DNA from: Apoda limacodes
Taxonomy: Eukaryota; Arthropoda; Insecta; Lepidoptera; Limacodidae
Length of the DNA stretch: 64,000 bases
Direction of reading: 5' to 3'
NCBI GenBank assembly: GCA_946406115.1
Contig: OX291545.1
Span: forward strand, 992,001-1,056,000
Positions 23,001 to 33,583 of the stretch are shown piece by piece. The notes below the pieces were generated by a model. That model had not been told where the DNA came from, did no database searches, and saw nothing but the letters and a program-made list of their open reading frames with translations. The position numbers were made by a program, and so were the translations under genes. How positions within the stretch are numbered: the first letter of the stretch is position 1; every line of letters begins with the position of its first letter.

Positions 23001-26000
23001 TCTTCAAGAAAGAAGTTATTAGATTTCTGAAGGGTCGGCAACGCGCAAGTGATACTCCTGGTGTTGCAAGCGTCCATAGGCTACGGTGACCGCTTACCAT
23101 CAGGCGGGCCGTAAGCTTGTTTGCCACCTTAGTGGTACTAAGTCACTTTAAGTGTTTAGGTTTTTACTTTGTTATCTATCTGCGAAGATTTATCAAAAGC
23201 CTCCAGTAACTCTTAATGTATTATTTATTTAATTCTATGTTTCTGTTAATCTTCCAAATAAATATAAATAAAAAAAAAAAAGTTTTCGATCGATGGAATG
23301 CACTTCCAAATTAATTTAAAAAGTTTTTGAGAAGTTTTGCTGCGGGAAAACTAAGTGCGAAGCTATTGCCAAAAAATTTTATTGCGCCGTATTCTTCAGA
23401 TATTCTGAAGACAGAACTTAATAATGTCCCATTTATCTGTATCTGTTCAGATGCTTCGAACCATAAAGACATCAAAATATTTCCAAGGCTAGTAAGGTAC
23501 TTTCACCCTACAACCGGCATTAATGTTCCTTAATTATTCCTTAATAGAAAATTTGGAAAAGCATAACCTTAAAGAGAAAGTGGTTGGATATTGTGCGGAT
23601 ATCGCCATTACAAATTTTGGTGGGGTTCAGCGTGAATGTCAATGTGATGTTTTTAGAAAACTACAAGAGGGCTTGGAAAGACAAATAGTTGGTGTGGGCT
23701 AGCACATATCGCCCAGAAAGCTATTCAAACAGCAGTAGATTTGTTACCAGTTGACGTAGAACATATAGTTACAAAGATTATATCGTACTTTTACATATGT
23801 TTATATATACTGTGCGTTGTAAACGCGGTAATGTTGGGATACAGTAACACAAAATGGCTTGCACTTTTACCTGCAGTTGAGAGAATTGTACAAATGTATT
23901 TGCCATTAAAATCATACTTTTTATCACAACATAAATGCCCTGCTATTTTTTCAAATGAATGCTGAGATCTATGGTTAAAATTTGTGCATGTGCAAGCATC
24001 AGTATTTAACAATTCCGTAAAATGATGGAAGGAGACAAACCATATTTTACAGAAGTGTCACATCTGTTTGTGGATTTAAAAAACAAATACACAAACCACT
24101 TAGAAAATGATTATATTCCTCTGACCATTAGAAATGAGTTAATAAAACTTGTGGAGAATAGTAAAATCAACAGAAATTATTTTATGGGGCATGTTCATAA
24201 CTTTTATCACAATTCCATAATACCAGCAAAAGTATATACATCAATACAACGAATTTAAAAATGGGCTGATGTACAGCAGACATACCAATAGTTACTTGTG
24301 CAGATTGACTTTAAAAGAAAATAGTTTGTTCGACGAAGTAAGTTATGTGGCAAATTATGTGAATAACGATGACCTTAAGAGATGGGAGGAGATGAAGAGC
24401 AGTACAGAACAATGATGGATAGAGGTGTTCAAAAATTTCAAAGACAGTGGAATACCATTCCAGAATTGCCTGGCCATCGTCCAGTACCGTCTTTGTTTGC
24501 CAGGAACAAATGCTCCTGCAGAATGAGTATTTTCATTTATGAATAGCTTATGGACATGCGAAAAGTCGTCACTAATAGTAGAAACATTAAGTGCAATGCT
24601 AATTGAAAAATTTAATATGGGCCTATAGCTGTGCAAACTTTTTGGACATCCTGAACCAAAACCCAGACCTAGTAAAAAAATGTCACTCATGCGAAAAATA
24701 TGACTCAAAAAATAAATGTTCATTCAGTAGTAGTGCTGTTTGTTTCTTATTTAAGTACACCACCAACAATTCCAAAAAATTCTCAATCTTGTTATCCCGC
24801 ATTGACTTATTATAAAGTTGGCCTCCTTAAGAAAAACATTTAAAAGTTTGAAAAGAACATTATCAAAAGCACAAAGTTGTTTGATTGTCTTAAAATCAAT
24901 CCCAGTTTCTTCAATGAATGTCCTACAATAAATAAATTATAACACTATTTGTGCACATATGTTTTATAATTATTCAATAAACATGCAGGTTCAAAATCCT
25001 TTGATATGCTACTTGCAAGTAAAAATTCATTTGCATATTTTGGGGATTTTTTGGCCAATCCATTGGACTATAGTTAACCGAAATAGTAAAATAAGCCAGC
25101 TATTAAATATAATCAGCAATCCACAAAATTTAACTTCACTTACAATAACTTTCAAAACAGGTTCATCTTCTCTTGAAATAAAAATGGTAATTGACTGGCC
25201 ATGTTCTACAGCTATCTGAAATCAACTTATAAAAAATTAAGTCCACCCTTAGTTATAAGATAGTTTATATTCCAAGGTGAATGGGTTGTGCTTCATAATC
25301 AGGTAGTTATCATGTAATAAAGTGAAATTGAACATCTTGTAAATAAGATCTTGTTAAAAGAAGTGCATGGCTTAGTTACATTGGTGTTTTCCGAAATGTT
25401 TTTTATTACAAACAAGAACAATATAGGATTTTGTGCTGTAACAACTATTTCAGATTTTTTAGTACTCAACACAATAAATGACAAAAAACCAATAGGTAGC
25501 AATTTTTTTTTATATAATAATTTATAAATTAAACAAAAATTCTACTTTGGAATACACATTCAAATGGTGTCCCACAAAGAAGAGCTGTGTGCACCATGGC
25601 CATCGTAGAACATAGGGTGAAGAATGGATAGTCCCTATGTAACACTAATACTATTTATATAATCTTGCTAAGGGTTATACTATTCTAGAATTCTATGAAA
25701 GAGCAGATCTTTCATTTCTCCATGGTGACATCTGAGTTATGGACCATATATAAAGACATTTAAGTTGTAATGTGCACTCTGTGCCCGCACAGTGTCAGAT
25801 GATGACATATGTCTAAGGCACCTTCTTCATCAAAATAGTATGTTTTCATTTCAGTACCGAATGTATGCAGATTCTTTACAGTATGCATGTAATTAAAGTG
25901 AGCTTTCTGACTAGCTTGTTTAAGTACTGACACCATACTAAGCATATACACATGTCTCTGTACATAGCCACTCACCCACTACTACCCCTCCCAACCGTTC

Positions 26001-26527
26001 ACTCACACCACACACAGTGCAGGATCTTATCCAGTGTGACGCTACAGCACCATACCAAATGACATTGTAGCAAACAAAATGAAACAAAACCACACCAAAA
26101 CCTTACCAAGACAAGTCAAGAAGTGGTTTTCAGTAAAAAATCTGTACAGATTCAGTACTAAAACAAAAACATACCAACCCAAAAAGAAGTTTTCTATAAC
26201 CTTATGGGCAGCTTGAAAATTTCCAGTTCAATGGCTAACATCTAGACAACATATGCCAAACACACTGGACCAGCATAGTGGACTAGGGCTTATACTGCTA
26301 AGAGGCTTGATGTCCTTCAGCAAACAACGGCTGAGGCAACAATTCACTGATTTTTACTTTTTTGAAATACAACCGTATACCTGGGATAACAATTCCTCAA
26401 TCATGATGTCAGAAGGCAGATCACATAGTAGAGAATCACACTTGACAAGGGTGTACAAGGAAGATTTCGTTATTTCAAGAAGTTCATCATGTGACAAAGT
26501 ACAAGCCACATCAATAATTTCATTCAT
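19845..26527 (-). CDS. SNRNP25: U11/U12 small nuclear ribonucleoprotein 25 kDa protein
   Basis: Component of the U11/U12 di-snRNP of the minor (U12-type) spliceosome, with a ubiquitin-like fold. Three exons on the - strand, all phase 0: 26381-26527 (start MNEIIDVAC; LLEITKSSL; CDSLLCDLPSDI; EELLSQ), 25144-25215 (IAVEHGQSITIFISR ... VLKVI) and 19845-20078 (VPQKASVRDLKKAIARHF; HISW-like KISWKYIWKTYDL; DYGV; stop TAA). The product is 150 residues, near the usual ~130. The phrases for 'LLCDLP', 'DLKKAI', 'ISWxYVWxTY' and 'DYGI' follow the family I know. The MNEII start is chosen by length; an in-frame ATG lies upstream at about 26620. Intron 2 is 5.1 kb and full of transposons. Minus-strand AATAAA sits at 19780-19785. 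Confidence 0.85.
20320..20400 (+). repeat. Repeat scrap 'caagtccgtctcggacttgg'
   Basis: acagacagacag followed by gcaagtccgtctcggac, ttggccgg and a T-run is the 3' end of the family at 3596-3995. It lies inside SNRNP25 intron 2. Confidence 0.45.
20600..21245. other. GC-rich segment of unknown origin inside SNRNP25 intron 2
   Basis: This ~600 bp is much richer in G+C than its surroundings (ctccccgcggggggatcctc, ggcgtcccttcgaccggc, gacgtcggcgtcgtgtt). Short open frames run on both strands, with no domain I recognise. It abuts the hAT relic and may be its 5' part or a separate repeat. It is not a host exon of SNRNP25, whose three exons already join. Confidence 0.3.
21248..21509 (+). repeat. 131-bp tandem duplication (two copies)
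   Basis: Copy 1 is 21248-21378, copy 2 is 21379-21509. Both start acctatgtggtgattg-like and end atgccgccgaccgc.aaaga, with nearly no differences. It lies just before the N-terminal piece of the hAT relic. Confidence 0.85.
21490..24760 (+). mobile_element. hAT-like transposase relic, split by a LINE
   Basis: The N-terminal piece (21543-21672) gives AELAKAGGLWAFHTYVNK. After the LINE the frame resumes at 23282 with SFRSMEC-, then FCCGKTKCEAI, ICSDASNHKDIKIFP, VRYFHPTTG, NFGGVQRE, VGVG-, WLALLPAVERIVQM, LKSYFLSQHKCPAIF, and ends with LCLPGTNAPAE, VFSFMNSLWTCEKSS and LSAMLIEKFNMG. This is the order of the hAT family with a C-terminal dimerisation region (ZBED/FAM200/EPM2AIP1-like). Many stops and frameshifts; dead. 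Confidence 0.7.
21673..23281 (+). mobile_element. 5'-truncated LINE inserted in the hAT relic
   Basis: It starts after tatgtcaataaa and ends with a poly(A) run at 23269-23281. Coding phrases: GKILDLVLSN (endonuclease end), CFWSYMKSKSKHN and DIDIYIDDLRKLLQSLE (pre-RT linker), TPFHKKG-, then FLPRTLKLWNELPA, FFKKEVIRFLKGRQRA and ASVHRLR (ORF2 C-terminus). The central RT is deleted or scrambled. The 3' tail family also occurs at 7856, 15180 and 44890. Confidence 0.65.
24760..26350. other. SNRNP25 intron sequence, no further gene seen
   Basis: Apart from SNRNP25 exon 2 (25144-25215), this AT-rich stretch holds only short open frames without recognisable domains. Confidence 0.5.
25144..25215 (-). 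CDS. SNRNP25: SNRNP25 exon 2 (72 nt)
   Basis: A short exon of 24 codons, bounded on the minus strand by gatttcag and gtaagt, phase 0 at both ends. It encodes IAVEHGQSITIF ... EDEPVLKVI, which matches the human IALEYGQAMTV region and fits exactly between the other two exons. It is too short to appear as a long open frame. Confidence 0.8.
26381..26527 (-). CDS. SNRNP25: SNRNP25 exon 1 (N-terminal part)
   Basis: 49 codons from ATG at 26527 to CAG at 26381, followed by the donor gtatac. It contains ELLEITKSSL and CDSLLCDLPSDI, the conserved N-terminal helix region. The 5'-flanking sequence (about 26585-26790) has a diverged copy at 32550-32740. Confidence 0.82.
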
Positions 26528-26584
26528 TTTATTACAATCTTCCGACAATGTTATTGATGTACGATATAATGTATAATCGATTTT

Positions 26585-26790
26585 TTTTGAAGTGAAAACT
26601 TCTTTAGCGGCGTTGTGCACTTTTTTTGGTATGGGTAAAAAATGATAAACTCGCGTCAGGTCACTTGTCCTAATCGTGGAATGCGTAAGACGGAAACCGT
26701 AATGCCACGCCTATTATAATTTTTATTTTTAGTATTCGCGATTATGAGGTTAGTTTTTATTTTTAGTATATGGCGATTATGAGTAGTACC
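26585..26790. repeat. Duplicated block A (5' flank of SNRNP25)
   Basis: It runs from ttgaagtgaaaacttctt to tggcgattatgagtagtac. It matches 32550-32740 with moderate divergence, but the last ~41 bp (ggttagtttttattttt ... gagtagtac) are identical. A short internal repeat (tttttatttttagtat...cgattatgag) occurs twice. Confidence 0.75.
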
Positions 26791-27383
26791 TACAGGGCAG
26801 TGCCTGGAAACTTCTTACAAAGACACAAATGTATGGGTTTGTAAGGTTCTAGCGACACTTGTTTCAGTGTTGCTATAAAAAAACGGGTCAACTAATGTAG
26901 TATAAAATATTCGACGTTTCTTATTTGATAATTTTCTTATTCCTTAAGATTTTTTCATTTATTCTTGATATTCCACTTCGGAAACATCATAAGTAGTAAT
27001 ATTAAGATACTAACACCAATTTGCATTCGAGAAACATTTCTTAAACAAAAAACTTTTCACATTATAGCAGAAAATAAATTTGAATATAGCAACACATTGA
27101 CGTTCGTAAGCCTAACCTCAATAACTGAGTTTTTGAACTATTTATTTTGAATTTTTGTTAAAGTTATTTTTTCTCGTTATTGTGTAAATATTTAAGCATT
27201 TTCTATATATATATTTCCTAATATAGTGTACAATTTCGAGATAGAGACTCTTTCTTTTGTTAGCAGATATTTGTAATTTATATCGTAAGACAGTGACTTT
27301 TTCGCCTTAACACATTTTGTAAACTGACTTGTATATACGTATAAATTCGTACGGTCCAGTCAACTCCAATTTGCCTTAAAAAC

Positions 27384-30300
27384 AATGGGCAGGTCTAGCT
27401 GGAGAACATGTGAAATTTGTGAATTGAAGGAGCGAAGCGGCAACGACTTCTTACATTTTTCGAAGTTTCCCTTGAATGTCAATCGGTGAGTTACATTTGG
27501 TTCTAAACATCACACATCTTTCAAAATCTATCCAGCGGTGTGTTCAGAACCTGCATCCGAGCGCAATTTGTTTTTTCACTTACACACTCAAATGTATTGA
27601 ACAGGTTTTTTAAACTTCATTGGGGTTCTGAAGACTAGAAAGTGAGAACTCCATGCTATCGGTGCATTTCACTCGAGGTTCTGAATGACTTTAAAGCGTT
27701 CGTCCAAAGCTTCTGAAAGCAGCCCTGGATTAGGTAGGTATAACTTTTCTCACTGTTACTGATAATAATGTAAAATTGTTCCACCGAGTATTATCTAATT
27801 AGGTATTTCAAATTAATTTTACTATCTGTGGAGAATTTTTGCACAGAGTTGCGTTAGAAATCTTTGTGTTAACTACACTCGGTGTAGCTATGCCAACCAG
27901 AGAATATACTAATGATAACTGGTGTTAGAACTGTCATTCCTTACAAGCAAAAATCTCTTAGACATATGTGATGTCATAACTTTATGAATTCTGCTTGAGG
28001 TTGGTGTTGATGGTGTTAAACAGCTAGTCTAAAACATACGCAGCTACAGGCAGCGCATGCACAATATAGATATATTCTTCGGTGGTTCTATTATGGTTGT
28101 CACACATGCGGATAAGTTCTTTACTATAGGCACAGATAAACAGTTCTTTGCCATAGGCATATTATAAATACATGTGTGACTATATATATTATAGTATAGG
28201 AATAATTTAATTAAATTTGATTGATTTGATTTGTTTGATTTAATTGGATTTAATTTAGACTTAAAAATCATGTAAAACCTGGGTTAATACCTGTAAATAA
28301 ATCATTTTACTTATTATTATTATTATTATTAAAATTTTATAGGTATACTACTTTTTAAGATTTTGTACTTTGTTCGTACATGAATTCCTTTTCAAAATTT
28401 GTAATCTATTTTTAAAGCACGTGCCGGCATTTGTTTGCGCTGAAATATAGCAAACCTATATACAACTTTAATAATGATGCAATAATATGGTACCAAGGAG
28501 CTGAAATGTGCATAAATGGGTGAAAACATTAAATTTATTTGGGGCAAGAACGGTCATTGATCATAGTGTCTCAACTTCACACCATTGTAGAATTAATATT
28601 TAAATTTCAGTTGAAGACAATGAGTTCGAGTCACTGGAAACGAAGACCTTGTACACATACCGATAAAAAAACTACATGAAACTCAAAATATATGTGGAAA
28701 TCATCTCCATAAAAATGATTGTAATAAAAAAGGAAATTGATTGAAGAGTCATGCTTTCCCAACATTGAATTTGATGTCTAAACCACTATCTGATGATGAA
28801 CTGTTACAATTTCCTTTACCATTGTGGTCAAGCAGACAAGGTAATACATACTCAGTGCTATAGTTAAATTTAAGGTAGTGCAGCGGTGGTTTGAGGTGGA
28901 TATAAAAAAATATATTCAATTATTGTTTTGTGAGTATATGTGGGAATAAGAACAAAAAAAACATTTTGTAGGTGACAATTAGTTTTGCTTATATCTCTAA
29001 TTATAATTATTTCCAATTATAATAATAATAAACTTTATTTGCACATTTAAGAAACAGTACAAAATTACAAAAAAGAATACAACTTGCGACCTTATCGCTA
29101 ATAAGCGATCTCTTCCAGACAAACTTTGGGTAGAGCAGAGTTTATAAATATTTAGAGTATAATATGTTTAAGGTATAGTGTAGTGCAAGCATAATCTGTA
29201 AGGGTTTCCAGTCTTTAAATTATAAACAAGTCCTTCTTTTAAATTTTTCAAAATTCAAAAATTTTTTTCAAAGTATTTATTTTGCTTTTATTGATTATTT
29301 CAAGTAAACAGGTGATACCTATAGGAAATATAGATGTTTTTGAAAACATATACTTTTTGTGTTTCTTAAATGGACTTCTTAAAGCCAAAAAGGCTTTCAA
29401 TATCTTTTTCTATAGCTTGGCTTGTTTTGCAAATATAGGGTTCTAAGGGGTCAATTAACTTGAGATAATAGTTAGCAAAATAATAGGCAATTTTTACAAA
29501 ACTTTTTTCTTATGTCATTCAATCTAGTTTCTTATAAGGATCAAAAGTCTGTATTGGACCTATTGTGGTAAGAGGACTAGAAATTTCAGAATTTGCAAAA
29601 CAAGTTCCAATGTATTTTGTAATAAGAGATTTTTCCAAAGCTTATTTGTTCCGTTTGATTCTGTTTTTATAAGGATTGAATCTTTGTATGGAATCTGTAA
29701 TAAAGGTCATATAAAAATCAATATAAAAAAGGCATATAATCATTTTAGGACCTGAGCTGAAGCCATCAACAAGTCAGCAAGCCACATCAAATGTAGAACA
29801 CAGAATCATTCTCAGTGAACTGTCAATGAATGGTATGTAGAAATTAGCATAGAAATTAAAATGTAGGGCTCCATTTATTAGTATTCGCCATAGAATCAAG
29901 TTACTTTTAAAACACCTTTTCTTTATTTCTTATTTTCTTTCTGAACCAATTCTCAAAAAATAAATCTGGCCTGATGAACCACTAACTTTTTATAGTATTT
30001 AAAATATATATAATTTTTTGCTGTGTGAGATGCCAAAGGTTTTTTTTAATATTGTGCCTTTTAATATGTAAATACATGAATGCATGGTTAAAATCAGTTC
30101 TAACATTTTGCCTAGACTGACTTGATCCTGTTCATCTAACTGACTACACTCGAACTTCTACGTGATCCCACTCTTGTCTTCTTAATAATGGGCTCTGACT
30201 GTTATAGTCGCTATGTTTGCATTAATATTTATTGTTAGTTTACGTAGGTATCGATCTAGAAAACAATTCACATGGTGTATTTAGTATTGCTGAATATAAT

Positions 30301-30823
30301 TCTAGATTTCAGTACTTTTTTTTGTTCTTTAGCAGGCGGGTATTTTGTTTTTCAATAATTACCTTTTTTATAGGTATGCATTAAAATTTTTATTGCCCTC
30401 AAAAAGGTAGAGGCTCTTAATTCGTTTGTATGTTTATTTCTTTGTATGTTGTTCAATTGTAAATCGATTGGTCTAAGCCAAAGGTGACATTGTGAGCAGA
30501 GCAAATACCAAGTTAACTAGTTAATGTAGTAATGTGAAAGTGTTTGCCACACAATCACGTTATAACAGCTGAACGGATTTACATAAAATTTGAGACACAA
30601 AAAGACTAGTACAATTTTTTTGCAATGATCAGAATACAGGATAATTAGTTGCACAGAAATATATCGTTATAAAATTTTAAATTTATATCTGTCATGTTTT
30701 TCAGTTGCTGCTACTGCTGGAAAGCCTTCGACAAGTCTGTTACCAATAGCAAATCTTTCAACCCTACGTGAGAAAGAGAATATTGGTATAATAAATAATA
30801 TGTTTGGGAAGGTTGATATTTAA
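27384..30823 (+). CDS. Putative THAP-domain protein gene or relic
   Basis: Exon 27384-27485 encodes MGRSSWRTCEICELKE ... FLHFSKFPLN and ends at gtgagt. The CxxC, FxxFP pattern is the start of a THAP DNA-binding zinc finger. Downstream, three exons join in phase: one ending at 28840 (MSKPLSDDELLQFPLPLW), 29749-29832 (PELKPSTSQQATSN, IILSELSMN) and 30705-30823 (AGKPSTSLLPIANLSTL, ending FGKVDI then TAA). The KPSTS phrase occurs in both last exons. The middle (27590-28740), which should complete the C2CH finger, has stops in every frame I tried, and an in-frame TGA near 28740 precedes MSKPLSDD. So this may be a pseudogene, or exons are missed. Confidence 0.4.
29020..29135 (-). repeat. LINE 3'-tail fragment (with trinucleotide repeat)
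   Basis: Read on + as aataataataaactttattt and ttatcgctaataagcgatct, it is the reverse complement of 8815-8945. It lies within the THAP gene region. Confidence 0.5.
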
Positions 30824-31344
30824 GCAGGTTGATACATAAAGGATCTCACGGCAAAAAGCAGAAAACGAAGCAAATACCTAGTGGGGGCGCTTGTAAGCAG
30901 TATACCGAGCCTTAACAGTATTATTTATTTTCGAAACAATAAATGTTTGCGTTAAGATACTAAATAATAATCTGTTTCTTATTATTGTTAATATTAACGC
31001 GTAAATAAACCAATACTAAAAGTGTTTTTTATTTTTTTTCTTACTGATTAAACAAATAAACTCTGTTTAGTATAGAAGTGGTTATTTTTATTTTCCCCTC
31101 ACTACCAAAATATTATAATTTCATTATGGCTGAATGCATATCTACGTTTCTGTAATTATCGATATCGATGAAAAAAGTCGATATCAACAAAAAATCTTGC
31201 TGGCATCACTAGTGTTGACAGATTGTTCGCGTGTGGTTGGCAGCATAGGTTTTTTTTTATGTTGGCAAGACGTCCTTACAAACGTCGTTAAATCTCTAGT
31301 ATGGGAGTTCCGTCTCTTCTTACGCAGTATTTGTTTCCTCTATG

Positions 31345-31530
31345 GTACAGGGAGGTTGGATATGGGATTTTAATTCTATGACAGATTGAGCTGTCAAATA
31401 TACAACGTCAAAAAAGTAAATAAACAAAAGTTATTATTTTTAATAAATAAATATGGATAAGAAGTGATGGAAAGTAAATAGCGAGTATGTTTTCACTTCT
31501 GCCGGCACTCCCGGAGTGCACCCCTTTTTT
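31345..31530. repeat. Duplicated block B, copy 1
   Basis: From gtacagggaggttggatatg to ccggcactcccggagtgcac. It matches 32737-32925 with only about four differences in ~175 bp. It has an ATG (atggataagaagtgatgg) followed three codons later by TGA in both copies, so no coding is claimed. Confidence 0.85.
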
Positions 31531-31779
31531 TTCTATCGGTTTCTTGGTACAACGTATACTATATAATTTGTGTTAGCTTCTTGTTCTTGTTTACAATACA
31601 CAGTTTTTCTTTTTTTTTTTGAATTGTCTGGGCTTCTGAAGAAGCTCCGGAAGGCTGTTAGGAATTTCGTCCATATAGCGTAGCAAAATTGTTAGCGGTT
31701 TGTGTTCTCCAGCTTTTGGTAACCAACTCTAATGTTGACTTCCAGCGTTTTGTATAAGCGGTTTTGCTACGAAAAATCC

Positions 31780-31895
31780 ATGTGAGGTTTTTGCGCTACT
31801 ATTTAACAGCTGTCAAACGCGTTTCGTTTAAATTATCAGCTGCGCTTAGACGGAACGGATATTTAATACTAAAATATGGTTTTGCTATTAAATTG
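31780..31895 (+). repeat. Partial, internally deleted MITE copy
   Basis: aattatcagctgcgctt and gacggaacgg followed by actaaaata and ttttgctatt match the right arm of the MITE at 37406-37874; gctactatttaacagctg matches its interior. Confidence 0.5.
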
Positions 31896-32097
31896 TACTT
31901 GTCTCGACGAAACAACTTGAACATATAGGCATAAGAGGAAATGCATATAATTTACTAAAATCCTATCTAGAAAATAGATCTCAGACAGTAATCCTAAACA
32001 CTTATGACGAAATGTCAAAATAGTAGAACAAGTGAAATCGAAGAGTATGAAATGTATATTAGGTGTGCCGCAAGGTAGTATATTGGGGCTACTTTTT
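31895..32097 (+). mobile_element. LINE reverse-transcriptase fragment
   Basis: The + strand gives HIGIRGNAYNLLKSYLENRSQ and then GVPQGSILGLLF with a stop between, the region around RT block 4 of Jockey-like LINEs. It runs directly into a truncated copy of the block at 33577. Confidence 0.6.
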
Positions 32098-32230
32098 TAG
32101 CTTATGCAGGTAAAATAAATATGAAAATGTAAGTAAGCATTTTGATGATAGGATATATAAATAAAAGTCACTAAGTTTTCAAACTGGATATGAAATGTCT
32201 ATAAACTAATACCGTTTCGGAATCATATAA
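32095..32230 (+). repeat. Direct repeat C, copy 1 (truncated)
   Basis: From ttttagcttatgcaggtaaa to ctaataccgtttcggaatca. It matches 33573-33705. This copy lacks the start of the signal-peptide-like exon and is fused to the LINE fragment on its left. Confidence 0.7.
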
Positions 32231-32299
32231 TTATATAAAAATATATAGTTTTATTACACTAAACCTAATCATGCATCATTCTCACTATCTGTGCTATCA

Positions 32300-32405
32300 A
32301 AGGTTGTATTACAATGCCTGGAACAACGTCAGACAATAATTGGCCTGGACAATCGTCAGACTCAAAAAAAAAATATTGCAATGCCTGGAACAACGTCAGA
32401 CACTA
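32300..32405 (+). repeat. Short tandem repeat 'aatgcctggaacaacgtcag'
   Basis: gcctggaacaacgtcagac occurs at about 32318 and 32380, with a related ggcctggacaatcgtcagac between. Confidence 0.6.
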
Positions 32406-32549
32406 TATTATTATAATACCTACTGATTTATAAACTTCATAAACATTTCTTAAATTAATATACTATTTATAACCAGTTATAAAAAACTAATCGATCAATT
32501 TTATGCAACAATCAGTGATTATCATCATTTATTAATAAATCGGCAGAGA

Positions 32550-32925
32550 AAGGGTTTTTGAAGTGAAAACTTCTTTAGCGGCGCTGTGCACTTTTTTGTG
32601 ATGGGTTAAAACTGTTAAACTCGCGTCAGGTCACGTGTCCTGATCGAAAATTCGTAAGATGTTACTCGCGTTAGGACACGTGACCTTTATTTACATTAGG
32701 TTAGTTTTTATTTTTAGTATATGGCGATTATGAGTAGTACAGGGAGGTTGGATATGGGATTTTAATTATATGACAGATTGAGTTGTCAAATATACAACGT
32801 CAAAAAAGTAAATAAACAAAAGTTATTATTTTTAATAAATAAATATGGATAAGAAGTGATGGGAAGTAAATAGCGAGTATGTTTTCACTTCTGCCGGCAC
32901 TCCCGGAGTGCAACCCGTTTTTTTT
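32550..32925. repeat. Mosaic duplication: block A joined directly to block B
   Basis: 32550-32740 matches 26585-26790 and 32737-32925 matches 31345-31530. The two halves meet at gagtagtacagggaggttgg. This copy lacks the 4.55 kb that lies between the blocks at the other location. Confidence 0.8.
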
Positions 32926-33424
32926 TATCCCACTTGAACTGTGATGCTCACGACCTGAAATAAATAAAAAAAGAACACAGACACAAGAAAGGCACAAGCC
33001 CTATTTGACGCGCATAATTTACTGGATTCGCGATTGCAACCTCGCGGTGAAATAGTTGAGTTAATGGTTGTATAACGCGACGTCGGGCATCCAAATACAA
33101 TTAAATTAACGGGTTCTACATAACAATTATTTTGACACGACTCATTTGTAGTATTGTAGGTAGGCATAATATTTGAATCGGTAGTAGCAATATGGGAACA
33201 TTTCCAGTTTGATTTTTATTCTCTATTGCTTCAAGTCTCGTTAAAATTAAACCGAGGGTATTTTGCAGTAAGTTTCCAGTATCGGGCGTTCTAATTGAAT
33301 GACTGGATCGCGAACGGCTATTATCTGTAGAACTATTCCGCGAGCGACGACGGCGACATCGCCGCGATTTATAACGCGAGACACTTTTAGAACTATAACG
33401 TGATCTACTACGAGAACAAGGCAA
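32925..33424 (-). pseudogene. RS-rich open frame of unknown function, frameshifted
   Basis: Starts MPCSRSRSRYSSKS at 33424 and continues with Arg/Ser repeats (RRCRRRRSRNSS, SRSRSSHSIRT), then TLGLILTRLEAIENKNQ, which looks like a short helix. After ~85 residues the frame ends; another frame (32925-33167) continues without a recognised domain. RS-rich heads followed by a short coiled coil occur in some retroelement Gag-like proteins as well as in splicing factors. It is not similar in the tail to the RSRC1-like gene. Confidence 0.35.
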
Positions 33425-33534
33425 CGTTGGTGATAATGTGCAATACGAAAATAATCGAAACTAGTTTATACGTATAAGTCACTTGACTTGAAAAAACATG
33501 TAAGTAGCAGAGTTATTTTATTCACAACTAAAAA

Positions 33535-33583
33535 ATGTGGGTCTATGTTTTCTTTATCGCACTTCTAATTTTAGCTTATGCAG
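33535..33583 (+). CDS. Candidate signal-peptide exon of a secreted peptide
   Basis: ATG at 33535 opens MWVYVFFIALLILAYA, a convincing signal peptide, and runs into gcag|gtaaaa, a fair splice donor in phase 1. Without splicing it stops after seven more codons. No second exon in the right phase was found within 500 bp. The 3' part is duplicated at 32095-32230, so this may be a relic. Confidence 0.35.

Noticed and set aside
26965..27150. Small open frame before the THAP exon
   Set aside because: AT-rich, no domain, no splice or start context.
31450..31520. In-frame TGA three codons after an ATG, conserved in both block B copies, as a possible selenocysteine codon
   Set aside because: No protein family, no structure like a SECIS element recognised, and conservation is explained by recent duplication.
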